64,000 nt of DNA from Chitinophaga tropicalis (GTDB taxonomy: Bacteria > Bacteroidota > Bacteroidia > Chitinophagales > Chitinophagaceae): positions 682,001 through 746,000 of the forward strand of contig NZ_WRXN01000001.1 in assembly GCF_009758205.1 (NCBI RefSeq), read 5' to 3'. A program made the translations under genes and the position numbers. Under the pieces are notes generated by a model, which was not told the DNA's origin, ran no database searches, and saw only the letters and a program-made list of their open reading frames with translations. Below are positions 45,938 through 55,457 of this stretch, piece by piece (positions within the stretch are counted from its first letter, which is position 1; every line of letters begins with the position of its first letter).

Positions 45938-46369
45938 ATGACCAAAATGTTGTATCTGTTTGTAGCTGTAGCCTTTATGGCCTGTCAGGAAAGATCCAGC
46001 CAGCAGGAGAAGAAAGAAGAACTGAAAGAGGGTGTAGAGAAAATTAGACAGGATGTTAAAGAAACGGCCGCCGATGCTGAAGATTACCTCCAGGCGCAAC
46101 GTGATGAGCTCCGGGAAGACCTGGAACAACGGAAAAAGGAAATAGACCTTAAAATGGAGGAACTGAAAAAAGATGGTTCCGAAAAAAGTAAAAAAGCAAG
46201 GACGCGACTTGGAAAACTGAGAACGGAAATAGATGCTAAACTGACAGACCTGAAAAACAGCAGTGCGGCAACCTGGGATAGCACCCGGAAGGAGGTAGAT
46301 ACCTTGCTGAAAAAATCTGACAGGGAGTGGACGGAATTCAAGGAAGATTTTAAAGAATTATTCCGCTAA
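45938..46369 (+). CDS. Coiled-coil lipoprotein of unknown function
   Basis: A 143-residue lipoprotein with lipobox FMAC at about residues 13-16. The mature part is almost entirely charged helix (Lys, Glu, Asp, Arg with heptad-like Leu/Ile), for example ELKEGVEKIRQDVKE and KTRLGKLRTEIDAKLTDL-like LGKLRTEIDAKLTDLKN. It is predicted to form a long coiled coil in the periplasm, reminiscent of envelope spacer or apolipoprotein-like proteins. No enzyme motif is seen. It ends just before rnhB but has no clear operon link. Confidence 0.72.
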   Translation: MTKMLYLFVAVAFMACQERSSQQEKKEELKEGVEKIRQDVKETAADAEDYLQAQRDELREDLEQRKKEIDLKMEELKKDGSEKSKKARTRLGKLRTEIDAKLTDLKNSSAATWDSTRKEVDTLLKKSDREWTEFKEDFKELFR

Positions 46370-46389
46370 GGATTAAGCATTGAAATCCC

Positions 46390-46397
46390 TAACTTTA
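46390..46397 (+). promoter_or_regulatory. -7-like promoter element (TAACTTTA) of rnhB
   Basis: A TAnnTTTA variant 24 bases before the TTG at 46422. It lies inside the longer frame from 46380 and therefore supports the later start. Confidence 0.4.
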
Positions 46398-46421
46398 CCC
46401 CGCAATAATCGTACTAGAAAC

Positions 46422-47084
46422 TTGTTACTCTCTTATCACCAGGAAGAATTTGCCATAGAGGCCGGCTGTGACGAAGCCGGACGGGGATGCCTTGCAGGGC
46501 CGGTATTTGCCGCAGCGGTGATCCTGCCCCGGAAATTCCGGCATAAGCTGCTGAACGATTCCAAGCAGCTAAAGGCCTCAGACAGAGAGTCTCTCCGGGG
46601 GGTAATAGAGAAAAAGGCCCTGGCTTATGCCGTGGCCAGTGTGGATAACCTGGAAATAGACAGGATCAACATACTCAAGGCCTCTTTCAAAGCCATGCAT
46701 CTGGCATTGGAAGCGCTGCACATGCAGCCGGAATATATCCTGGTGGACGGTAACCGCTTTGTTCCCTATGGAACTACTCCCCATGCCTGTATCATTAAAG
46801 GGGACGGTATATATGCTTCCATTGCGGCCGCTTCTATCCTGGCCAAAACTTACAGGGATGAGTATATGTTAAAATTACATGAAGAATATCCTCATTTCGG
46901 TTGGAATGATAACAAAGGATATCCTACATTACAACACAGGGACGCCATCCGGCAACACGGAGATACGCCCTACCACAGGAAATCTTTCAGGTTATTGCCG
47001 GATCAGATGGAACTGGACTTTGACAATCCTGTAAAAGATTACACGGTGGTCAGAGTGGTTTCGCCGGATGACGGGATCAGTTAA
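46422..47084 (+). CDS. rnhB: Ribonuclease HII
   Basis: A cytoplasmic enzyme of about 220 residues that cuts the RNA strand of RNA-DNA hybrids and single ribonucleotides in DNA. The catalytic carboxylates are in GCDEAGRGCLAGPV (Asp-Glu), the ILVDGNRF segment (Asp) and the DEYMLKLHEEYPHFGW region. SILAKTYRDEYM is the family motif near 145-155. No ATG is available. Candidate starts are TTG codons at 46380 and 46422; the second follows a -7-like element and gives MLLSYHQEEFAIEAGCDEAG, the usual N-terminus. Confidence 0.92.
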   Translation: MLLSYHQEEFAIEAGCDEAGRGCLAGPVFAAAVILPRKFRHKLLNDSKQLKASDRESLRGVIEKKALAYAVASVDNLEIDRINILKASFKAMHLALEALHMQPEYILVDGNRFVPYGTTPHACIIKGDGIYASIAAASILAKTYRDEYMLKLHEEYPHFGWNDNKGYPTLQHRDAIRQHGDTPYHRKSFRLLPDQMELDFDNPVKDYTVVRVVSPDDGIS

Positions 47085-47098
47085 AAACTATTGTTTAC

Positions 47099-47106
47099 TA
47101 TTTTTG
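47099..47106 (+). promoter_or_regulatory. -7 promoter element (TATTTTTG) of rpoN
   Basis: An exact TAnnTTTG match in the 42-base gap after rnhB, 20 bases before the rpoN ATG. Confidence 0.5.
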
Positions 47107-47126
47107 CCATTGGATAGGACCAGATT

Positions 47127-48617
47127 ATGTTAAAACAGACGCAACAGCAGAAACTATTACAGAAATTGTCTCCCCAGCAGATTCAGTTAATGAAACTGCT
47201 GCAGGTCCCCACGGCTGTGCTTGAGGAAAGGATCAAGGAAGAGCTGGAAGAAAATCCTGCCCTGGAATATGGCGAAGAAGCACATGAAGATGAGTTTAAG
47301 GACCCCCAGGATGAATATGCCGGTGAAGAAGAGGGAGAAGATGAATTTGAACCGGATGGCAGTGAAAATGAATACGATAATATAGATATTTCAGAATATG
47401 TAAGCGAAGGGGATGACGACATAGCAGACTATCGTCTGAGAGATGATAACTATCCTGACCAGGATGAGAACAAAACCATTCCGGTAAGAGTAGAGACCTC
47501 CTTTCACGAACACCTGCTTGAGCAGCTGGGTATGCTGGAGCTGGACGAAAGAAAGAACAGCATCGCAGAACAGATCATAGGAAGTATTGACGACGACGGA
47601 TACCTGCGCAGGGAAGTAAGCGCTATCGTGGACGATCTTTCCTTCTCCCAGAATGTCTCTACAGATGAAGAGGAGATCAGGGACCTGATAAAGAAGATCC
47701 AGGATTTTGACCCTCCCGGCATCTGCGCCACAGACCTCAAGGAATGCCTGCTCCTGCAGCTGAAACGTAAATCGCAGGACGATCCGGGCGTATCCGGCGC
47801 CTATCAGATCCTGGAAAACTACTTTGACGAATTTACCAAGAAGCACTACGAGAAGATCCAGAAGGGACTGAATATGAGTGATGAAGAGCTGAAAGAGGCC
47901 ATCGGGCAGATCATCAGGCTCACTCCAAAGCCAGGCGGCAACTACGCTACCCTCAATAAAGCGGAAAGTTATGTGGTGCCTGATTTCTTCATCCTGAACA
48001 ACAACGGTAAGCTGGAGCTGACCCTCAACTCAAAAAACGCCCCGGACCTTCGTATTTCCGAAGGCTACAGGGACATGCTGAGGGAATATGACCGTGGCGA
48101 TAAAAAAGATAAGCGGCAGAAAGAAGCTGTATTGTTCATCAAACAAAAGATTGACGCAGCCAAATGGTTTATTGACGCCATCAAGCAGCGCCAGCATACA
48201 CTGTTATCCACAATGGAATCCATCATGGCATACCAGCGGGAGTTCTTCCTTACCGGGGATGAAACCACCATGCGCCCCATGATCCTGAAAGATATTGCCG
48301 ATATCACCCAGCTGGATATTTCTACCGTGAGCCGCGTGGCCAACAGTAAATATGTACAGACGGAGTTCGGTACCTTTAAGCTGAAATTCTTCTTCAGCGA
48401 ATCATTATCTACAGACAGCGGGGAGGAAGTATCTACCCGTGAAGTGAAGAAGATCCTGTCAGACCTGATAGAAGGAGAGAATAAACGCAAGCCGCTGAGC
48501 GATGAGAACCTTACCAAAATGCTGCAGGACAAGGGCTATAATATTGCCCGCCGTACCGTGGCAAAATACAGGGAGCAGCTGAACATCCCTGTGGCAAGGC
48601 TGAGGAAAGAGCTTTAA
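47127..48617 (+). CDS. rpoN: RNA polymerase sigma-54 factor
   Basis: A 496-residue alternative sigma factor that needs an AAA+ activator. Region I is glutamine/leucine rich (LKQTQQQKLLQKLSPQQIQLMKLLQ) with the IKEELEENPALE motif, followed by an acidic region II (about 50-110). The core-binding and DNA-binding domains follow, with QRQHTLLSTMESI and ISTVSRVANSKYVQTEFGTF. The RpoN box is ARRTVAKYREQL near the C-terminus, intact. The next gene follows after 11 bases. Confidence 0.95.
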   Translation: MLKQTQQQKLLQKLSPQQIQLMKLLQVPTAVLEERIKEELEENPALEYGEEAHEDEFKDPQDEYAGEEEGEDEFEPDGSENEYDNIDISEYVSEGDDDIADYRLRDDNYPDQDENKTIPVRVETSFHEHLLEQLGMLELDERKNSIAEQIIGSIDDDGYLRREVSAIVDDLSFSQNVSTDEEEIRDLIKKIQDFDPPGICATDLKECLLLQLKRKSQDDPGVSGAYQILENYFDEFTKKHYEKIQKGLNMSDEELKEAIGQIIRLTPKPGGNYATLNKAESYVVPDFFILNNNGKLELTLNSKNAPDLRISEGYRDMLREYDRGDKKDKRQKEAVLFIKQKIDAAKWFIDAIKQRQHTLLSTMESIMAYQREFFLTGDETTMRPMILKDIADITQLDISTVSRVANSKYVQTEFGTFKLKFFFSESLSTDSGEEVSTREVKKILSDLIEGENKRKPLSDENLTKMLQDKGYNIARRTVAKYREQLNIPVARLRKEL

Positions 48618-48628
48618 CTGAGAATTTA

Positions 48629-49321
48629 ATGGAACAAGTAACTATACCAGCAACAAACAATACCCGGCAGGAACAACCGGAGTTTTCACCTGTACTACGT
48701 TTTGTGTCAGAGGTAATTGCCTACCTCTCACACCCGCTGTTCATCCCGCTGATCGTTACCATAGTAATGGTCAATGCACTGCCGGAATATTTCGTAGTGT
48801 TCAAGCATGACAGTGTTCGCCTGGTGTATGACAAACTGGTTCTGCGCGTAATTTCCATCACTATCTTTTTCCCCTTGCTCACTGTCATGATAGCCAGGGC
48901 CCTGAACTTTGTGGAATCTCTGAAAATGGAGAGCAAAAAGGACAGGATCATTCCTTATGTAGCCAATACTATCTATTTCTTCTGGGCATATTACGCATTC
49001 AAACGGGAAGGTATTGCGCCCCCGTTCTTCAATGCTTTCTTCCTCGGCGTCTTTATTGCCGTTATCATGTCTATGGTGGCTAACACCTATTTTAAGATCA
49101 GCATGCATACCGTGGGCTGGGGAGGCGTTTTAGGCTTCCTGCTCATGCTCATGACAGGTATGCATATGAATATCAGCCAGCCGCTGATAGCCGCTTTCCT
49201 GGTGTCGGGAATAGTGGCCACGTCCCGCCTGATCCTGTCTGCACATACGCCCGGCGAGATATACGCAGGCTTTATTGTAGGCATTCTTTCGCAACTAATC
49301 GCATATGGAATTGTAGGCTGA
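48629..49321 (+). CDS. PAP2-like membrane protein
   Basis: A 230-residue inner-membrane protein with five or six hydrophobic helices. The second and third PAP2 phosphatase motifs survive in reduced form: SMHTVGWGGVLGF and SRLILSAHTPGEIYAGF (Arg and His with the following Glu in place of the usual Asp). The first motif Kx6RP is not obvious; the best candidate is KKDRIIPY. It may be a lipid-phosphate phosphatase or an inactive relative. It is only 11 bases after rpoN and probably co-transcribed. Confidence 0.7.
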   Translation: MEQVTIPATNNTRQEQPEFSPVLRFVSEVIAYLSHPLFIPLIVTIVMVNALPEYFVVFKHDSVRLVYDKLVLRVISITIFFPLLTVMIARALNFVESLKMESKKDRIIPYVANTIYFFWAYYAFKREGIAPPFFNAFFLGVFIAVIMSMVANTYFKISMHTVGWGGVLGFLLMLMTGMHMNISQPLIAAFLVSGIVATSRLILSAHTPGEIYAGFIVGILSQLIAYGIVG

Positions 49322-49562
49322 GCCACCTGAAAAAAATCTTTTTTCACTACGCATATCCAGTGCGTAAGGCATGCTCATCTTTGTAGTGTTATTTGAACAT
49401 TGACATATGCGTCTGTTGTGAGTTAACCCCCTTAAATTTTTCAGAACAGCATCTTGCTACAGGATTTAGTAAATCTTTGTCAGAATGCTAATTTTTTTAG
49501 GAAAATCGAAAATTAGATCATAATTTAGCACACCATTAAATTTGTAAAAAAAACTTACTAAT

Positions 49563-50576
49563 ATGTCTTCTACAGCTAATACAGATAAACTGAAGGCCCT
49601 GCGCCTCACGATGGACAAGATCGAAAAAGACTTTGGTAAAGGGTCTGTGATGATGATGGGTGAAAAAGGCACCGATCCTATGGAGGTGATCTCCACAGGT
49701 TCCCTGGGCCTGGATATTGCCCTGGGCATCGGAGGTTTTCCTAAAGGCAGGATCATTGAGATATATGGACCTGAATCTTCCGGTAAAACCACGGTAGCTA
49801 TCCATACTATTGCTGAAGCACAGAAGAAAGGCGGTATCTGCGCCATCATAGATGCGGAACACGCGTTTGACAGCTCCTACGCCCAGCGCCTGGGTGTGGA
49901 TGTAGACTCCCTGCTGATCTCCCAGCCGGACCATGGTGAGCAGGCGCTTGAAATTGCCGACCGCCTGATCCTTTCCGGTGCAGTAGACGTTGTTGTAATT
50001 GACTCCGTAGCTGCCCTGGTACCTAAAGGTGAACTGGAAGGTGAAATGGGTGAAAGCAAAATGGGGCTGCAGGCCAGGTTAATGTCCCAGGCTCTGCGTA
50101 AACTGACCGCCACTATTTCCAAAACAAATTGCTGCTGCATATTTATTAACCAGCTGCGTGAAAAGATAGGAGTGATGTTTGGTAACCCGGAAACTACAAC
50201 CGGTGGTAACGCACTCAAATTCTACGCTTCCGTGCGCCTGGATATCCGTCGTATGACCCAGATCAAAGACGGTGACGAAGCTGTGGGTAACCGCGTAAAA
50301 GTAAAAGTTGTAAAAAACAAAGTTGCACCTCCCTTCCGCCAGGCTGAGTTCGATATCATCTTCGGAAATGGTATTTCCAAAGTAGGTGAAATTATCGATA
50401 TGGGTGTTGAATATGGCATCGTCCAGAAAAGCGGCAGCTGGTTCAGTTATGAATCAAACAAGCTGGGCCAGGGCCGCGATGCCGTAAAACAGCTGCTGCT
50501 GGATAATCCTGAAGTTGCAGCTGAAATTGAAGGCAAGATCAAAGCCAAACTGGCTGAAGCGCAGGCTCAAGCCTAA
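49563..50576 (+). CDS. recA: Recombinase RecA
   Basis: A 337-residue ATP-dependent strand-exchange protein and SOS co-protease. Walker A is [13 protein letters not shown] at about 67-79, Walker B is [21 protein letters not shown], loop L2 region is [36 protein letters not shown], here cited as [16 protein letters not shown] only. [16 protein letters not shown] and the C-terminal acidic/Ala tail are present. Complete, with no intein. The 241-base upstream gap holds several short dyads but no recognised SOS box. Confidence 0.97.
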   Translation: MSSTANTDKLKALRLTMDKIEKDFGKGSVMMMGEKGTDPMEVISTGSLGLDIALGIGGFPKGRIIEIYGPESSGKTTVAIHTIAEAQKKGGICAIIDAEHAFDSSYAQRLGVDVDSLLISQPDHGEQALEIADRLILSGAVDVVVIDSVAALVPKGELEGEMGESKMGLQARLMSQALRKLTATISKTNCCCIFINQLREKIGVMFGNPETTTGGNALKFYASVRLDIRRMTQIKDGDEAVGNRVKVKVVKNKVAPPFRQAEFDIIFGNGISKVGEIIDMGVEYGIVQKSGSWFSYESNKLGQGRDAVKQLLLDNPEVAAEIEGKIKAKLAEAQAQA

Positions 50577-50631
50577 AAAAAGAGTTGTTTTAGTTTAGAT
50601 ATAAGCATTGGGTTAGTTAGTATTAACGTAT

Positions 50632-50664
50632 ATCCCCGCCTTTTCCTGGGCGGGGATTTTCTTT
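50632..50664 (+). terminator. Intrinsic terminator of recA
   Basis: ATCCCCGCC pairs with GGCGGGGAT around an eight-base loop, followed by a T-rich tail. Confidence 0.8.
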
Positions 50665-50673
50665 TAAGAATAC

Positions 50674-51294
50674 TCAGGTAGTCGGCTTCATATCCTTCCA
50701 CGCCCATAGGTACCTGCACGCATAGGTCCTGTATGGCGCCCATTTACCGGAAATCTTCAACAGCTTTTCCTTCAGCAACTTTTTATCCTCTGTTTTTATT
50801 TTGTATAACCTGATCATAGCCTGCTGCAATCCCAGATCATCTATAGCAAAAACATCCTCCCTGTTCAGGTAGAACATCAGCAACATCTCTACCGTCCACC
50901 TTCCAACTCCCTTTATCTGCGTCAGGTATTTAATGACCTCCTCATTCTCCATCTGCTGCAGCTTCTTATCCGTTAGCGACTCATCTACCGCAAAACGCGC
51001 CACATTGTGTACATAGCTCACTTTGGCATTGGAAAGCCCTATGCCCCTCAATGTAGGCGCCGGTGTATCCAGTATCTCCTGCGGAGTAGGTTCCTTCCCA
51101 TCATAAAGTGCCAGGAAACGGGCATAAATAACAGCAGCTACTTTCACACTCAGTTGCTGGCTCATAATAGAGCCTATCAGTTTCAGCGGGATATTTTTCT
51201 GTACTGACAGGACCGGCAATGCCGTAGTCATAATAGCCTGTAATTTCTTGTCTTTGCCCAGGTGCAGTAAATGGTTGTCGGGGGATTGTCTCAT
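50674..51294 (-). CDS. DNA-3-methyladenine glycosylase 2 (AlkA-type, HhH-GPD)
   Basis: A 206-residue base-excision enzyme for alkylated purines. The helix-hairpin-helix is QIKGVGRWTVEMLLMF at about 128-143, followed by the catalytic aspartate in VFAIDDLGLQQAM. The N-terminal FxxLxxxIISQQxS-type motif reads LIGSIMSQQLSVKVA. It is shorter than Escherichia coli AlkA because the N-terminal beta domain is missing, as in many Bacteroidota. It is convergent with recA. Confidence 0.9.
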   Translation of the reverse strand: MRQSPDNHLLHLGKDKKLQAIMTTALPVLSVQKNIPLKLIGSIMSQQLSVKVAAVIYARFLALYDGKEPTPQEILDTPAPTLRGIGLSNAKVSYVHNVARFAVDESLTDKKLQQMENEEVIKYLTQIKGVGRWTVEMLLMFYLNREDVFAIDDLGLQQAMIRLYKIKTEDKKLLKEKLLKISGKWAPYRTYACRYLWAWKDMKPTT

Positions 51295-51378
51295 AAGCAG
51301 CTAATGTTTCCTTCCTATAGCAATTTATTGAATTTTGCTTCTATTCGTATAAAAAACATAGCTGAGTCAAAGCTGGCC

Positions 51379-51389
51379 GGCCGCAGGCC
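51379..51389. repeat. GC-rich mini-hairpin (GGCC-GCA-GGCC)
   Basis: A perfect short inverted repeat ten bases from the terminator at 51399-51438. Confidence 0.55.
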
Positions 51390-51398
51390 CCCGCAAAA

Positions 51399-51438
51399 AA
51401 AAAGAGCCTGTATCAAAAGTGCGATACAGGCTCTTTTT
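51399..51438. terminator. Intrinsic terminator of the M28 peptidase gene
   Basis: AAAAAGAGCCTGTATC pairs with GATACAGGCTCTTTTT around an eight-base loop. It works for the minus-strand gene that ends at 51543. It does not share the GCCGAAGGC core, but a GC mini-hairpin is next to it. Confidence 0.8.
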
Positions 51439-51542
51439 ATTCAGGTACCTGATGGAGTCGGGTAGTCATTTAAGCGATTCTCAGCGCTTATTTTTACTTT
51501 TGAGTTTTCCTCTTTTTTTTTGCGCAGTTCTTCCCGCACCAA

Positions 51543-52532
51543 TCAATACTCAAACGGCTGCGTATAGATCACCTCCAGAATTGTCTGTCCTACCGCCTGC
51601 AAAGTACTTTTATCAATCGCGCTCATATTATCATTACTGGTATGCCAGTGAGGCACAAAATTACCATTCTGCTGCAATGCGATGATATCGAACGTAGGTA
51701 TAGCAGCCATTGTATTCACATATACATGATCGTCCGTAATACCTGCACCAATATTATCATAGCGGAAACGGTCAGAATAACCGATACGGTTAGCAACATC
51801 CCAGAACATCTTCATAGGTCCGTAAGCATACTGCTGCGAACCTGCTTCCATAAAGAACTGTGAGCCACGTCCGCCAACCATATCCAGCAATATACCATAG
51901 TTAGCTTTGTATCCTTTTACATGCGGATTTTTTGCCCAGTACTGTGTACCCAGGCAGAAGCTGTTCTCTTCTTCACTCACCCCGGAATCTTCCACATCTG
52001 TCAGCAATATATCGATCCCCACATTGGTTTTCTGTGCATGTAACTGACGCGCTGTTTCCAGCAACACCCCAACACCACTGGCGCCATCATCCGCACCATC
52101 CAGTTTCTTCGTCTTGTCAAACGCGTCCTGGTCGGCCTGCGGACGGGTATCCCAGTGTGATAAGAGTAGAATACGTTGTGTAGCTGCAGGATTAAATGAC
52201 GCGATGATATTGATACAGGGCAGGGCTTTCTTACCAGGCCCGGTCACGGTAGTACGTTGTACGTAAACGGTGTCTGCCAGAAGCTTCAGCTGTCCTATCA
52301 GCCAGTCTGCACATTTTGTCTGCGCAGGAGTGTTAGGTATACGCGGACCAAAACTCACCTGTTTTGCCGTATACACATAAGCGCTGTCTGCATTGAATGA
52401 AGGAGCTTTTACTGCCGGTGCGGCAGCTTGCTGTGCCTGTCCGTTGTTATCCTGCTGGTTGGTATTTGAAGATTGGTTACAGGCGGCAGCAAATAATGCA
52501 ATGCCTGCAACAATGCCCACAATCTTGTGCAT
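51543..52532 (-). CDS. M28 family peptidase / glutaminyl-peptide cyclotransferase-like lipoprotein
   Basis: A 329-residue zinc enzyme. The lipobox AAAC is at about residues 15-18, followed by a Gln/Asn/Ala-rich linker. Metal ligands appear in LLLSHWDTRP (His, Asp), KLDGADDGASGVGV, LTDVEDSGVSEEENS (Glu), GILLDMVGGR (Asp) and PHWHTSNDNM (His). The single-zinc arrangement and the order of motifs resemble bacterial glutaminyl cyclases, which make N-terminal pyroglutamate, as much as aminopeptidases. Bacteroidota use such cyclases on N-terminal Gln exposed by signal peptidase I. Its location is periplasmic face or outer membrane. Confidence 0.87.
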   Translation of the reverse strand: MHKIVGIVAGIALFAAACNQSSNTNQQDNNGQAQQAAAPAVKAPSFNADSAYVYTAKQVSFGPRIPNTPAQTKCADWLIGQLKLLADTVYVQRTTVTGPGKKALPCINIIASFNPAATQRILLLSHWDTRPQADQDAFDKTKKLDGADDGASGVGVLLETARQLHAQKTNVGIDILLTDVEDSGVSEEENSFCLGTQYWAKNPHVKGYKANYGILLDMVGGRGSQFFMEAGSQQYAYGPMKMFWDVANRIGYSDRFRYDNIGAGITDDHVYVNTMAAIPTFDIIALQQNGNFVPHWHTSNDNMSAIDKSTLQAVGQTILEVIYTQPFEY

Positions 52533-52617
52533 ATGAACAAATGTCTGTTTAATGATAATGTCTCAGTTCTTTATTGTTTCAGTTAGTACGCCGCAGGCAT
52601 ACTAACTGGTTTAATCA

Positions 52618-54123
52618 TTACTGTATGGTATATGTCATTGTTCCGTCCTTCTCATCTTTCAGCTGTATACCTACTGCTAAAAGCTGGTTACGGATCTTGT
52701 CTGAAGCTGCATAATCTTTCCTGCTCTTGGCTTCTTTACGCATTTCCATAAGCAGCTGGATCACACCATCCAGTTTGCTGTTGTCTGTTGTCAGCAATTG
52801 CGGTTGCAGGCCCAGTATTTCCAGCAGGAAAGTATCCCAGGTTTTCTGTAATAAGGCGAACGTTTCTTCGCTCAGCTCATGTATTTTAACCTGCCCGCCT
52901 TTCAGTGAATTGATAACCGGCGCCAGCTCAAAAAGATTAGCCAGTACTTTGGCGGTATTGAAGTCATCATTCATGAACTCATAGCACTCCCGGCACCATT
53001 GCTGTACCTGTTTATCCAGCTCTTCATTAACCGGCAGGCCATTGCCACTGTAACTGAGTTTCTGTAATACCTCGTAAGCCGCCCACAAGCGCTGCAATCC
53101 TTTTTCCGCTGCCTGAAGCGCCTCGTTAGAGAAATCCAGCGTGCTGCGGTAATGTGTTTGCAGTACAAAGAAGCGGATGGTCATAGGGCTGTATGCCTTT
53201 TCCAGTACAGCATTTTCACCGCTGAAAAGTTCTGTCAGTTTGATGGTGTTATTATATGCCTTACCCATTTTGCGGCCGTTAATGGTGATCATGTTATTAT
53301 GCATCCAGTAACGGGCCATCAGTTCACCATGAGCTACTTCACTCTGTGCTATTTCACACTCATGATGCGGAAATTGCAGGTCCATACCACCACCATGAAT
53401 ATCGAACTGTTTACCCAGGTATTTGCCGCTCATGGCAGAGCACTCAATATGCCAGCCGGGAAAGCCTTCTCCCCAGGGACTGGGCCAGCGCATAAGATGC
53501 TCTGGCGGCGCTTTCTTCCAGAGGGCAAAATCTGCTTTATTATGTTTCTCATCCTGGCCTTCCAGCTCGCGGGTAGTTTCCAGCATGTCTTCCAGTACAC
53601 GTCCGCTCAGGATGCCATAATCAGGAAAATCACGGTTATCCGCATACTTTTTAACGTCGAAATAAACGGAGCCATTCACTTCATAAGCATAGCCTTTGTC
53701 CATGATGTTCTTTATCATTTCGATCTGCTCTACGATATGACCGGTAGCAGTAGGTTCTATGCTGGGCTCAAGACAGTTGAACTGGCGGAAGGCCCAGTGA
53801 AACAGGTTGGTATATTTCTGTACCAGTTCCATAGGCTCCAGTTTTTCCAGGAGAGCGCCTTTGGCTATTTTATCTTCAGCCTCACGGCCTTCTTCCTCAA
53901 AGTGGCCGGCGTCGGTGACATTCCTTACATAGCGTACTTTATAACCCAGGTGCTGCAGATACCTGTATACAACATCAAAAGTAATATAGGGACGGGCATG
54001 GCCCAGATGTGATTCTCCGGATACTGTGGGTCCGCATACATACATACCAACATGTCCGGGATACAATGATGTGAATACTTCCTTTTGCCGGTGAAGCGAA
54101 TTATATACTTTAAGCTCAGACAT
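52618..54123 (-). CDS. cysS: Cysteinyl-tRNA synthetase
   Basis: A 501-residue class I synthetase. The N-terminal zinc ligand and HIGH-like motif are in [20 protein letters not shown]. The remaining zinc ligands are in [10 protein letters not shown] and [12 protein letters not shown]. The KMSKS motif reads KMGKA in [11 protein letters not shown], a variant I recall from this phylum. The DALR anticodon-binding region and a C-terminal extension follow. All expected domains are present. Confidence 0.96.
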   Translation of the reverse strand: MSELKVYNSLHRQKEVFTSLYPGHVGMYVCGPTVSGESHLGHARPYITFDVVYRYLQHLGYKVRYVRNVTDAGHFEEEGREAEDKIAKGALLEKLEPMELVQKYTNLFHWAFRQFNCLEPSIEPTATGHIVEQIEMIKNIMDKGYAYEVNGSVYFDVKKYADNRDFPDYGILSGRVLEDMLETTRELEGQDEKHNKADFALWKKAPPEHLMRWPSPWGEGFPGWHIECSAMSGKYLGKQFDIHGGGMDLQFPHHECEIAQSEVAHGELMARYWMHNNMITINGRKMGKAYNNTIKLTELFSGENAVLEKAYSPMTIRFFVLQTHYRSTLDFSNEALQAAEKGLQRLWAAYEVLQKLSYSGNGLPVNEELDKQVQQWCRECYEFMNDDFNTAKVLANLFELAPVINSLKGGQVKIHELSEETFALLQKTWDTFLLEILGLQPQLLTTDNSKLDGVIQLLMEMRKEAKSRKDYAASDKIRNQLLAVGIQLKDEKDGTMTYTIQ

Positions 54124-54165
54124 ATCAGATAATTTCGGGTACTTCCTTCGTTTTTGTCAGGATTG

Positions 54166-54173
54166 CAAAGATA
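54166..54173 (-). promoter_or_regulatory. -7 promoter element (TATCTTTG) of cysS
   Basis: An exact TAnnTTTG match 42 bases upstream of the cysS ATG on the minus strand. Confidence 0.5.
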
Positions 54174-54226
54174 ATCTTTGTTTCGTCAGTGACATTACCA
54201 TTAAAAAAGCTTATAAACCGCGGAGA

Positions 54227-55342
54227 TCATTTCTGTATACTCAGGTTCGCTATAACGGGATAATGGTCTGATAAACTGGAGTTTATTCTTCTGAAGGAGT
54301 TGATTTTAAATGTTTTATCAGTAAATATGTAATCAATACGCAGGGTAGGGGCCAGGCCGGCAAACGTACGTCCTATACCACTGCCTTTTCTCAGGAAGGC
54401 GTCCTGCAGGTTGCCGCGTATGGTAAAATAGGTATAGGAGGCCGGCGTATCGTTAAAATCGCCGCAAACAATTACCGGGTAAGGGCTTTTCCGGATGAAT
54501 GCCGCTACAATATCTGCCTGCCGGCTCCGGCCAACATAGGCCTCCTTCATTTTCTGGACAATATTCATTGTGGCTACAAGACCGGTATCCTCCTGTTTCC
54601 TGATCTTTTCGATAGACTGGTAATCCTGCTGATCAAACCTGTAGGAGGCCAGGTGCATATTAATGATACGGATAGTGTCTTTGTCCCTCAGTATGTCTGC
54701 ATAGATCAGGCTTTCGCTTCGCGGGCCGGTAGACATTTTTACTTTGTCTGCCTGTAAAATGGGATAACGGGAATAGATGATAGAGCCCCAGTGCTGCATA
54801 CCGTTCCGGTTAAAATCACTGGAAAAATAGCGGTAAGGCAGTTTCATCTCCCGTGAAATATCTTCCCGGTTATTGAAATCATTCTTTTTTTCGGAAGTAT
54901 AAAAATCCTGGAAACAAACAACGTCCATCTCCTGTTTTTTGATCAGGGCAAACATGGCTTCCCGGTTATATTTGCTGTCTTTCTCCCGGTATAGCCCAAA
55001 CTGGGCTACGTTATAGCTCATCACATTCAGGCTGCCCGGCAGATCAGCATATTGTTTTTCCCTTGAGGGATAATTGAAGGCAATAAAGGCAGAGACAGAC
55101 TTCCAGCCTATAACGATAGGTATCATTGGCAGCAGGCAGTACTTGTAGTCAAACAGCAGCCAGCAGATGAAGAACAGTACCAGCGCCAGTAGCAGTACGG
55201 GGAAGAAGAGCGTGATGAAGCTGATAGGCCACCATGTTTCCGGCGATACATAGGGAGCCAGGCATGCCACCAGGAACAGGAGCACAACAATGGTATTCAC
55301 CGTCAGGAAGAAACCTTTTGTAAATAGCCTCAGAAATCTCAA
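54227..55342 (-). CDS. Endonuclease/exonuclease/phosphatase (EEP) family membrane protein
   Basis: A 371-residue protein with three N-terminal hydrophobic segments (residues about 10-90) and an EEP hydrolase domain. Catalytic landmarks are NVMSYNVAQFGLY (Asn), VVCFQDFYTSEK (the position of the usual catalytic Glu is occupied by Gln-Asp), NMHLASYRF, VIVCGDFNDTPASYTY (Asp-Asn) and LSDHYPVIANL (Asp-His). A metal-dependent phosphoesterase acting outside the membrane is likely; the substrate could be nucleic acid, a lipid phosphate or an inositol phosphate. The start is a TTG at 55340-55342 with an in-frame stop just upstream. It lies downstream of the rhomboid pair on the same strand. Confidence 0.8.
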   Translation of the reverse strand: MRFLRLFTKGFFLTVNTIVVLLFLVACLAPYVSPETWWPISFITLFFPVLLLALVLFFICWLLFDYKYCLLPMIPIVIGWKSVSAFIAFNYPSREKQYADLPGSLNVMSYNVAQFGLYREKDSKYNREAMFALIKKQEMDVVCFQDFYTSEKKNDFNNREDISREMKLPYRYFSSDFNRNGMQHWGSIIYSRYPILQADKVKMSTGPRSESLIYADILRDKDTIRIINMHLASYRFDQQDYQSIEKIRKQEDTGLVATMNIVQKMKEAYVGRSRQADIVAAFIRKSPYPVIVCGDFNDTPASYTYFTIRGNLQDAFLRKGSGIGRTFAGLAPTLRIDYIFTDKTFKINSFRRINSSLSDHYPVIANLSIQK

Positions 55343-55457
55343 CGCCTTGTCTCTTTTGAGTTAAAGATAGGAGAAATGATGAACTTATTTACCTGTAATG
55401 AGGGATAGGCTGCGGCTGCAACGCATTAAGGTACAGGTCTGTTATATGTGCTGCGCG

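Noticed and set aside
52618..54123. CysS KMGKA in place of KMSKS as a sign of inactivation.
   Set aside because: The variant keeps the important lysines and is known in this phylum; all other motifs are intact.
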